Assembly: GCA_017882945.1 (NCBI GenBank)
Contig: JADGON010000405.1
Span: 1 to 29,665 of the forward strand
DNA from: Acidimicrobiia bacterium
Lineage (GTDB): Bacteria > Actinomycetota > Acidimicrobiia > IMCC26256 > JAENVU01
DNA length: 29,665 nt
Direction: 5' to 3'
Below the pieces are notes generated by a model. That model did no database searches, was not told the origin of the DNA, and saw nothing but the letters and a program-made list of their open reading frames with translations. The position numbers were made by a program, and so were the translations under genes. This document shows, piece after piece, positions 24,009 to 29,665 of the stretch (positions within the stretch are counted from its first letter, which is position 1; every line of letters starts with the position of its first letter).

Positions 24009-24494
24009 TCAGGGACGCCAGTCGTGGCCGCGGCGGGTCCAGGGGTTGTCGTCGTCATCAGTCGGGACGGCGACCCGCACCGAGCAGTCCGTCTTGAGCT
24101 CGTCACCGACCGAGAGCGTCACGAGCAGGCTCGCCCATCCGCACGCGGCGTCGTCGGTCTCGACCGATTCGACCTTGGCCCGCATCACCATCGTGTCGCC
24201 GGGGAACACCGAGCCCTTCATCCGGAACTTCATGCGCCCGAGCCGGCCCTTGGGCCCGGTCCAGTCGGTCACGTAGCGTTCGAACCAAGCGGCCTGGTTC
24301 GGCGTGTTGAGAAAGATGTCGCGGGTCCCGTTGCGGTTGACCGCGAAGTCGTGGTCATGGTGCATCGGGCGCCAGTCGCGGCTCGCGAGCGCACCGAGCA
24401 CCACGGTGGTCGCGGTCACGGGATAGGAGAGCTCGGGGAGCTCGTCGCCCTCGTGGACGTCGGTGAGCGTCAGGCTCTTGGCTGTCGCGCTCAT
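24009..24494 (-). CDS. MaoC-like (R)-hydratase, catalytic hot-dog subunit
   Basis: The 161-residue single hot-dog domain has the hydratase-2 catalytic dyad D40 and H45 in SRDWRPMHHD, the D-x4-H spacing of active enoyl-CoA hydratases such as mycobacterial ChsH1. It should add water across the double bond made by the dehydrogenase pair. The gene next to it encodes a similar-sized hot-dog protein without this dyad, so an alpha-beta hydratase made of one active and one inactive half is likely. The ATG at 24492-24494 overlaps the previous stop (ATGA); the longer upstream frame is spurious. Confidence 0.88.
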   Translation of the reverse strand: MSATAKSLTLTDVHEGDELPELSYPVTATTVVLGALASRDWRPMHHDHDFAVNRNGTRDIFLNTPNQAAWFERYVTDWTGPKGRLGRMKFRMKGSVFPGDTMVMRAKVESVETDDAACGWASLLVTLSVGDELKTDCSVRVAVPTDDDDNPWTRRGHDWRP

Positions 24495-25018
24495 TGCGCC
24501 ACGTCCCTGCGGTACCCGAACCCGGTGTAGGACTCCACGCCGACGAGCTCCTCGTGTTGGTTCAGGTACTCGACGTCGATGACCCAGAAGCGCCCGGTGC
24601 CGAGCTTGGTGGTCTTCGGATCGCTGATCGACCGCAGGATCTGGCGCGTGTGCAGGATGTCGCCGGGGCGGACGGGCTCGTGGAACACGATCGTGTTGTC
24701 GGTCATCACCGCTTCGGGGAGCCCGAACGTCTCCTTCAAGTCGAAGTGCACCTGGAGGGGGAGTGCGACCTCGGTCCGGCCCGGCGCCCAGTTGTGCGGT
24801 CGGAACCACACCGAGAGCATCGTGGGTGGCGCGATCGGCCCACCGGTCACCGCGTCGGCCACTTCGTCGTCCCAGAACAGCGGGTTCCCGTTCTCGACCG
24901 ACGCGCAGCTGGTCCAGATGTAGCCGCGCTCCACCGGGAACTCGCCCGTCTCCTCGTACTGCACCTCGCCGATCGAGTCGAGGACGTGCTGCGGGATGTC
25001 TTCTACTTGGGTGCTCAT
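24491..25018 (-). CDS. MaoC-like hot-dog protein, non-catalytic partner (FAS1-type N-terminal dehydratase domain)
   Basis: The 175-residue protein matches the N-terminal MaoC dehydratase domain (IWTSCASVENGNPLFWDDEVA and GGPIAPPTMLSVWFRP, then VFHEPVRPGDILHTRQIL). It lacks the D-x4-H dyad. In mycobacterial sterol side-chain degradation the analogous ChsH2 hot-dog domain binds the bulky acyl chain while ChsH1 is catalytic; the same split is inferred here. It is coupled on both sides: its start overlaps the racemase stop (25015-25018) and its stop overlaps the catalytic subunit start (24491-24494). Confidence 0.86.
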   Translation of the reverse strand: MSTQVEDIPQHVLDSIGEVQYEETGEFPVERGYIWTSCASVENGNPLFWDDEVADAVTGGPIAPPTMLSVWFRPHNWAPGRTEVALPLQVHFDLKETFGLPEAVMTDNTIVFHEPVRPGDILHTRQILRSISDPKTTKLGTGRFWVIDVEYLNQHEELVGVESYTGFGYRRDVAQ

Positions 25019-26184
25019 GCAACCACTCCTTCTTCGAGGAGCGCGGCGATCTCGGTCTCGTCGAAGCCGGCGCCGCGCAGCAGCTCGCCGGTGTCCGTGA
25101 CGGTCGCGGGGCGTACTTCGACCCGACCTTGATGACGGTTCATCCCTGCGAGGACGCGACCCAGCTGGCGGAACTCGCCGTGCCGCGCGTCGTGCGCGTC
25201 CGAGAACGTGTCGCGGGCCGCGAAGTGCGGATCCTCGGTCACCTCGGGCACCGACGCGACCGCCGACACGCAGGTGTTCGCCGGCCCCAGCTCCGCCACC
25301 CAGTCGTCGCGATCGCGGGTGGCGAGTGCCCGCCGCAGATCCATGCGGATCTCATCCTGGACGGCGTCGTCGTGCTGGTGCTCGATCCACTGTTCACATC
25401 CGAGCGCCCGGCACAGGTTCGCGAAGAACTGTGGCTCGATGGCTCCGACCGCGAGCCACCTGCCGTCGCGGCAGGGATAGACGTCGTAGCAGGCGAAGCG
25501 ACCGGTGAGGAGGTCGTGACGCGGGGCAGGGACCGCACCCGTGGCCAGGTGCTCGTCGAGGTGGAGCGACATCAGCGAGAGCACGCCGTCCGCGACCGAG
25601 ACGTCGAGGTACGTCCCCGCACCGGTGGATGCTCGGTGCACGAGGGCCGCGAGGATCGCGATCGCCGCGTGCATGCCGCCACCCGCACCGTCACCGATCG
25701 TCGCGCCCGGCAGTGCCGGGCCGCCGTGCTCGTCGCGACCGGAGCAGTCGAGATACCCGCCGACCGCGAGGTAATTCAGGTCGTGGCCCGCCCACTGGGA
25801 GTACGGGCCGTCCTGGCCGTAGCCGGTGGTCGAGCAGTACACCACCGCGGGGTTCACTGCCTGAACCGCCGCGTACCCGATGCCGAGCCGATCCACGACG
25901 CCGGGGCGGAAGCTCTCGATGACGACGTCCGCGCGGGCTGCGAGCCGGAGGAACGCGTCCCGCCCGGCTTCGGCCTTGAGGTCGAACTGGGCGCGCTGCA
26001 TGTCGCGGTGTCCGGCGTAGGCGTAGAAGGGAGGCGTGATCTGGACGCCGCCCTGCTTGGGGGTCGGGCCGACCTTGACCACGTTCGCGCCGTAGTCCGC
26101 GAGCCAGCGCGAAGTGCGCGCCGCCGGTCCGACGCTCGCGAGATCGAGCACCGTGACGCCAACGAGCAGGTTTGCGTCGGGCAC
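25015..26184 (-). CDS. CaiB/BaiF family protein, alpha-methylacyl-CoA racemase-like
   Basis: The 389-residue protein has the class III CoA-transferase/racemase fold. Residues GHDLNYLA and GDGAGGGM match the His and Asp catalytic positions of alpha-methylacyl-CoA racemase (the AGHDxNY and DxAGGG motifs), which favours racemase over CoA-transferase. Racemases convert (2R)- to (2S)-methyl-branched acyl-CoA so that acyl-CoA dehydrogenase can act. This fits the neighbours and hints at sterol, isoprenoid or other methyl-branched substrates. The GTG start (26182-26184) lies one base after the dehydrogenase stop. The C-terminus is translationally coupled to the MaoC gene. Confidence 0.85.
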   Translation of the reverse strand: MPDANLLVGVTVLDLASVGPAARTSRWLADYGANVVKVGPTPKQGGVQITPPFYAYAGHRDMQRAQFDLKAEAGRDAFLRLAARADVVIESFRPGVVDRLGIGYAAVQAVNPAVVYCSTTGYGQDGPYSQWAGHDLNYLAVGGYLDCSGRDEHGGPALPGATIGDGAGGGMHAAIAILAALVHRASTGAGTYLDVSVADGVLSLMSLHLDEHLATGAVPAPRHDLLTGRFACYDVYPCRDGRWLAVGAIEPQFFANLCRALGCEQWIEHQHDDAVQDEIRMDLRRALATRDRDDWVAELGPANTCVSAVASVPEVTEDPHFAARDTFSDAHDARHGEFRQLGRVLAGMNRHQGRVEVRPATVTDTGELLRGAGFDETEIAALLEEGVVA

Positions 26185-26185
26185 G

Positions 26186-27391
26186 TCAGAAGTTCTTGGG
26201 GAGACCGAGACCGCGGCGGGCGATCACGTTCTTCTGGATCTCCGACGCGCCACCGCCGATCGTGTCGATCACCGTGTACCGGTAGGTGGACTCGGCGCGT
26301 CCGGCCATCGGGGCCGTCTCGGTCTTGACCCGCAGCTGCGTGCCCGGCGCCGCGAGGTCCATCGACGCGTCCGCCAGCCGGCGGGAGTACTCGGTCGCGA
26401 AGAGCTTGTACTGCGACGACTCGACGGTGGGCGGTGGCGCGCCCTCGACCTTCTCGGCCTTCACCGACGCAGCCACGACCCGCAGACCGAGGCAGCGGGC
26501 GACCTCTGCCTGGGTCGCGAGCTGCGCGATCCGCTGCCGGGTCACGGGGTCCTCGCGCAGCGGCTCACCGTCTCGCGTCTCGGTGCGGACGTACTCGCTC
26601 AGCAGCTCGAGGCGCTGGTTGATCGGCGAGAACGTGAACATCGTGAACCGCTCGAGGTCGAGCGCCTGCGAGATGTACTGGAAGCCCTTCCCGACCTCGC
26701 CAACCACGTAGTCGTCGGGTACGAAGACGTCTTCGATGAACACCTCGTTGGTGCGCTCGTCCCCCATCGTCCAGATGGGCCGGATGGTCACGCCCGGCTG
26801 GTCCAGCGGGATGAGCATCAACGTGATGCCTCGGTGCTTGTCGTTCGGGTCGGTGCGGGTCCCGAGCCAGTACCACTCCGCGAAGTGCGCGGAGGTGGTC
26901 CAGGTCTTCTGGCCGTTGAGCAGCCAGCCGGTGACTCCGTCCTGCTCGGACCGCTCGGCCTTGAGCCGCATCGACGCGGCGTCGGAGCCGGCATTGGGCT
27001 CGCTGTAGCCGACCGCGAACTCGACCTCGTTGCGCAGGATCATCGGCAGGAACTTCTCCTTGAGGAAGTCGTTGCCGTGCGCGATGAGGGTCTTGCCGAT
27101 GATGCCCACGCCCTTGCCGATCTGCGGGCCGCCCCGGCCCGCGAGCGCCTCGTTGAGCAGGTACTCGTAGACCCCCTCGCCCTCCGAGCCGCCGTACTCC
27201 TTGGGCCAGGTCATCCCGAGGAAGCCCTGCTCGCCCATCTTGGCCATGAACGCGCGCCGCTTCGGCGTGTCGACGATCTGCGCCATGTTCTCGCGGGTCA
27301 GGTCGAAGACCTCCGGGTCGTCGTTCTCGTCGAGGAACACCTCGACCTGCTCGGCGAACGCCTGCTGCTCGGGGGCGAAGTCGAAGTCCAT
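26186..27391 (-). CDS. Acyl-CoA dehydrogenase, alpha-type subunit with Glu247, first gene of operon
   Basis: The 401-residue protein has the acyl-CoA dehydrogenase fold: MTWPKEYGGSEGEGVYEYLL, VGYSEPNAGSDAASM, WTTSAHFAEWYW and, at the end, DTIGGGASEIQKNVIARRGLGLPK. The usual C-terminal Glu position is Gly (IGGGASEIQ). E247 in ALDLERF occupies the base position of isovaleryl-CoA dehydrogenase and FadE29. It is thus the active half of a likely heterotetramer with the beta-type subunit at the operon end. The ATG at 27389-27391 has AGGGA five bases upstream. The promoter region carries a 19-bp palindrome. Confidence 0.9.
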   Translation of the reverse strand: MDFDFAPEQQAFAEQVEVFLDENDDPEVFDLTRENMAQIVDTPKRRAFMAKMGEQGFLGMTWPKEYGGSEGEGVYEYLLNEALAGRGGPQIGKGVGIIGKTLIAHGNDFLKEKFLPMILRNEVEFAVGYSEPNAGSDAASMRLKAERSEQDGVTGWLLNGQKTWTTSAHFAEWYWLGTRTDPNDKHRGITLMLIPLDQPGVTIRPIWTMGDERTNEVFIEDVFVPDDYVVGEVGKGFQYISQALDLERFTMFTFSPINQRLELLSEYVRTETRDGEPLREDPVTRQRIAQLATQAEVARCLGLRVVAASVKAEKVEGAPPPTVESSQYKLFATEYSRRLADASMDLAAPGTQLRVKTETAPMAGRAESTYRYTVIDTIGGGASEIQKNVIARRGLGLPKNF

Positions 27392-27417
27392 GCGTATCCC
27401 TGCTGTCTGCTTGCCCG

Positions 27418-27436
27418 ATCTGACGAGTCGTCAGAT
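27418..27436. promoter_or_regulatory. Perfect 19-bp palindrome, probable TetR-type operator
   Basis: ATCTGACGA, a central G, then TCGTCAGAT: nine perfect base pairs on each side. It lies 27 bp upstream of the dehydrogenase ATG. On that strand the right half supplies TCAGAT, which could be the -10 box, so a bound repressor would block RNA polymerase. Size and symmetry are typical for TetR-family dimers controlling acyl-CoA operons. Confidence 0.6.
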
Positions 27437-27462
27437 TCGCAGGCGCATGCTACGTGGGGCCG

Positions 27463-27506
27463 CTGGAGGGCGTCGATTGGTCGCGGTTGAGATGATTGCC
27501 CTCCAG
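27463..27506 (-). terminator. Hairpin downstream of the CoA-transferase gene
   Basis: CTGGAGGGC (27463-27471) and GCCCTCCAG (27498-27506) are perfect 9-bp inverted arms with a 26-nt loop, placed 18 bp after the TAA of the minus-strand CoA-transferase. There is no T-tract. It would separate that gene's transcript from the downstream acyl-CoA operon. Confidence 0.45.
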
Positions 27507-27523
27507 GGATCGTGGGATGGCGC

Positions 27524-28771
27524 TTAGATGACGTTCTGCTCGCGCAGCTGGGCCAGCGTCGCGTCGTCGAGGCCGAGCTCGGCCCGGAGCACCGCGTCGG
27601 TGTGCTCGCCGACCCAGGGCACCCGGGTTTCCGGACCTTCGGCCACGCGGGAGAGCTTCACCGGGTTCCCCGGGACGAGGATGTCGGTGTCGACGCCGTC
27701 GGTGCGGGGCACCTCGACGAGCATGTTGCGCGCCGCGACGTGGGGATCGGCGATGACGTCCGACGCGGAGTTGCTCGGCCCCGCCGCGATCCCGACCTTG
27801 GTGAGCTCGGACGCGGCTTCGAGCTTGGTGCGCGTCGAGGCCCAGGCGTCGACCGCCGGACGGATCACCGACTCGAGGTTCGGCGCCCAACCCGCGCGGG
27901 TCTCGAAGCGCGGGTCGTCGTTCCACTCGGGATGCCCGATGAGCTCGGCCAGCGCCGCGAACTGGTGCTCGCGCGAGATCTGCACGACGACGTATCCGTC
28001 CGACGCCTTGAAGCCCTCGCTGATCACCTCGAGCCCCTTGCCCGGCTCGCGCCGGACACCCATGGACCAGAAGTTGGTGACGACGTCGGTCATCGCGACC
28101 ATCGCGTCGAGCATCGCGATGTCGACGTACTGGCCGAGACCTGTGCGCTCGCGGTGGCGGAGCGCCGCAAGGACGCCGATCACGGCGAACAGCGCCGAGC
28201 TGATGTCGCCCAGCGCGCCGACCGGGATGGTCACCGGCGGCTGGTCGGGTCCGGTCTTGTACTCGTAGATCCCGGACATCGCCTCGACGATCGACGCGTA
28301 CGCGGGCCAGTCGCGGTACGGCGTCTCCGCCGCGTTGCCGAAGCCCGAGATCGAGACGTAGATCACCTGCGGGTGGGCGGCGGCGATGGCCTCGTAGCCG
28401 AGACCCATGCGGTCCATGGTGCCCGCCTTGAAGTTCTCCGCGACGACGTCGAAGTGCCCGGCCAACGCGAGGAAGAGGTCGCGACCCTCGGGCGACTTGA
28501 GGTCGATGCCCAGGCTGCGCTTGTTCAGGTTGTTGCGCAGGTACGTGGCGCCGACCTTCCGACCTTCGGGGTCCAGCATTGCGGGCGTCGAGGCCCGGCC
28601 CGACTCGCCGTGGACGGGATGCTCGACCTTGACCACCTCGGCACCAAGGCGCGCCAGCATCTGGGTCGCGTACGGGAGCGCCTGCATCTGCTCGGCGGCG
28701 AGGATCCGGACCCCGTCGAGCGGCTTGCCGAACGTCGCCGCGTCCGCGTTGGTGATGTCTCCAAGGCGCAT
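27524..28771 (-). CDS. CaiB/BaiF class III CoA-transferase
   Basis: The 415-residue protein has the family III CoA-transferase fold (LDGVRILAAEQMQALPYATQMLARLGAEVVKVEHP; KRSLGIDLKSPEGRDLF; GQYVDIAMLDAM). The Asp of GALGDISSALFAV is placed as the catalytic aspartate that forms the mixed anhydride in formyl-CoA transferase. The racemase His/Asp pair of its neighbour is absent, so CoA transfer between a donor thioester and a free acid is the best call. It would activate a substrate for the acyl-CoA pathway next door. The ATG at 28769-28771 has no SD, but TAGAGT ends exactly six bases upstream. It is divergent from the thiolase-like gene across 67 bp. Confidence 0.9.
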   Translation of the reverse strand: MRLGDITNADAATFGKPLDGVRILAAEQMQALPYATQMLARLGAEVVKVEHPVHGESGRASTPAMLDPEGRKVGATYLRNNLNKRSLGIDLKSPEGRDLFLALAGHFDVVAENFKAGTMDRMGLGYEAIAAAHPQVIYVSISGFGNAAETPYRDWPAYASIVEAMSGIYEYKTGPDQPPVTIPVGALGDISSALFAVIGVLAALRHRERTGLGQYVDIAMLDAMVAMTDVVTNFWSMGVRREPGKGLEVISEGFKASDGYVVVQISREHQFAALAELIGHPEWNDDPRFETRAGWAPNLESVIRPAVDAWASTRTKLEAASELTKVGIAAGPSNSASDVIADPHVAARNMLVEVPRTDGVDTDILVPGNPVKLSRVAEGPETRVPWVGEHTDAVLRAELGLDDATLAQLREQNVI

Positions 28772-28777
28772 CTCGGC

Positions 28778-28783
28778 ACTCTA
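28778..28783 (-). promoter_or_regulatory. -10 box TAGAGT of a leaderless promoter (CoA-transferase)
   Basis: On the minus strand TAGAGT ends six bases before the ATG of the CoA-transferase, placing the transcript start on the start codon. Confidence 0.5.
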
Positions 28784-28826
28784 CGAGGCGGCCGGTCCGA
28801 CCCCCGGAGCGTGCGAAAGCGCTGCA

Positions 28827-28832
28827 TAGACT
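28827..28832 (+). promoter_or_regulatory. -10 box TAGACT of a leaderless promoter (thiolase-like gene)
   Basis: TAGACT ends six bases before the GTG at 28839. With the minus-strand TAGAGT it forms a back-to-back leaderless promoter pair in a 67-bp gap. Confidence 0.5.
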
Positions 28833-28838
28833 CCCGCT

Positions 28839-29665
28839 GTGAGCGAAACGGGGAATCGAGGGATCGTCAGCGCAGCCGGCTACGTCCCGTACCGGCGGCT
28901 CGACCGGTCGGTGATCGCGAAGACGTTCGGCAGCGGGGGAGGCAAGGGCTCCCGAGCCGTCGCGTCCTACGACGAGGACACGACCACGATGGGGGTCGAG
29001 GCCGGTCGGCTCGCCATGCGTTCGGCTCCGGAAGGCGCGCCGGTCGACGGGCTCTGGTTCGCGACGGCGGACCCGGCATACCTCGACAAGACCAACGCCA
29101 CCGCGATCCATGCCGCGTTGCGCCTCGATGCGGACTGCTCCGCGCTGGACCTCGGCGGCGCGGCGCGTTCCGGGGTCGGGACCCTGCGTATCGCGCTCGA
29201 GGGTGCCGGCACCACGCTCGTCGTGGCCTCGGATCTCCGCACCGGCCTGCCGACGAGCCCCGAGGAGTCCGCGGGTGGTGACGGCGCGGCCGCGCTGCTC
29301 GTGGGAGACGCCGCGACGGGTCCCATCATCGCCGAGTACCTCGGGAGCGGGTCGGCGACGGAGGAATTCCTCGACCGCTGGCGCACACCCGGTGACCGGC
29401 GGTCCAAGGTCTGGGAAGAGCGGTTCGGCGAGACGAAGTACATCCCCCTCGGCGAGCAGGCCTGGAACGCGGCACTCAAAGCTGCGGCGCTGACACCCGG
29501 GCAGATCGACCGGGTCGTGATCACCGGCCTGCACGGCCGGGCCGTTCGTGCGCTGACGAAGCGACTGGGTGCGCGTGACGGCGCCGTCGTGGACGACCTT
29601 GCCGCGAGCGTCGGCAACACCGGCACCGCGCACGCGGGCCTCTTGTTGACCAGCGCGCTCGAGCA
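28839..29665 (+). CDS. Thiolase-superfamily (HMG-CoA synthase / KAS III-like) protein lacking the catalytic Cys (partial)
   Basis: The frame opens at GTG 28839 and runs off the window (275 residues seen). The sequence IVSAAGYVPYRRLDRSVIAKTFG and VEAGRLAM is typical of the HMG-CoA-synthase/ketoacyl synthase III branch. The nucleophile loop, usually DxxAACxG, reads D104-L-G-G-A-A109-R-S-G, so Cys is replaced by Ala. The His (H232 in TGLHGRA) and Asn (N260 in VGNTGTAHAG) partners are kept. It may act without a covalent intermediate, for instance as a decarboxylase or retro-aldolase, or bind acyl-CoA for a partner. In related actinobacterial loci such proteins carry or adjoin an OB-fold/DUF35 domain, which could lie beyond the window edge. 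The context is acyl-CoA catabolism. Confidence 0.82.
   Translation, partial: MSETGNRGIVSAAGYVPYRRLDRSVIAKTFGSGGGKGSRAVASYDEDTTTMGVEAGRLAMRSAPEGAPVDGLWFATADPAYLDKTNATAIHAALRLDADCSALDLGGAARSGVGTLRIALEGAGTTLVVASDLRTGLPTSPEESAGGDGAAALLVGDAATGPIIAEYLGSGSATEEFLDRWRTPGDRRSKVWEERFGETKYIPLGEQAWNAALKAAALTPGQIDRVVITGLHGRAVRALTKRLGARDGAVVDDLAASVGNTGTAHAGLLLTSALE

Noticed and set aside
27450..29633. 727-codon minus-strand frame and 589-codon plus-strand frame spanning the CoA-transferase and thiolase-like genes
   Set aside because: Both are low-complexity Arg-rich shadows crossing two real genes and their shared promoter. The recognised products are in other frames.

Overview
This is a high-GC window with dense genes on both strands, no RNA genes, and no insertion sequences. 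Several things point to an actinobacterium, most likely an uncultured Acidimicrobiia-like lineage. These are the strong G/C third-position bias, the ECF sigma / RskA-type anti-sigma pair, acyl-CoA dehydrogenase, MaoC and CaiB lipid genes of mycobacterial type, Thr/Pro-rich secreted-protein tails, and many SD-less starts preceded by TAnnnT. The lineage is an inference from gene content and composition; no marker gene is present.

Layout. (1) 3-227: Thr/Pro-rich C-terminus of a truncated protein. (2) 293-1882 (-): ABC-F ATPase. (3) 2012-3235 (+): canonical acyl-CoA dehydrogenase with a promoter and an overlapping palindromic operator, followed by an NAD-dependent epimerase (3298-4185, +). (4) 4196-5122 (-) and 5173-6033 (+): divergent metallo-beta-lactamase-fold hydrolase and fructosamine-kinase-like enzyme. 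(5) 6113-7501 (-): BBE-type flavin oxidase, divergent from an ECF sigma / anti-sigma pair (7616-8928, +). (6) 8929-16246 (-): six-gene surface-polysaccharide operon (GT2, double GT2, CE4 deacetylase, GH16, large GT-C-like membrane protein, small membrane protein). Every junction in it is a 4-nt ATGA/GTGA overlap. (7) 16583-20241 (+): divergent unit with a candidate leader peptide, a MOP-family lipid-linked-sugar flippase fused to a degenerate kinase domain, and a flavin monooxygenase. (8) 20001-21443 (-): ATP-grasp ligase whose 3' end runs antisense into the monooxygenase; divergent from it is a 2OG-Fe(II) oxygenase (21636-22628, +). (9) 22863-27391 (-): five-gene acyl-CoA operon (ACAD alpha, AMACR-like racemase, two MaoC hot-dog subunits, ACAD beta). 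It resembles the sterol side-chain degradation logic of mycobacteria and sits downstream of a perfect 19-bp palindrome. (10) 27524-28771 (-): class III CoA-transferase, divergent from a truncated thiolase-superfamily gene (28839-end, +).

How they may work together. Block 6 plus the flippase of block 7 read as one system. Cytoplasmic GT2 enzymes build a lipid-linked glycan, the flippase exports it, the GT-C-like protein polymerises or transfers it, and the deacetylase and GH16 enzyme remodel it outside. The two arms share a 377-bp regulatory region. Blocks 3, 9 and 10 are branched-chain/sterol or fatty acyl-CoA catabolism, probably under TetR-type control. The most unusual items are the flippase-pseudokinase fusion (both catalytic Asp replaced by Asn), its upstream mini-ORF, a recurring leaderless promoter pattern, and an apparently SigK-like self-promoter.
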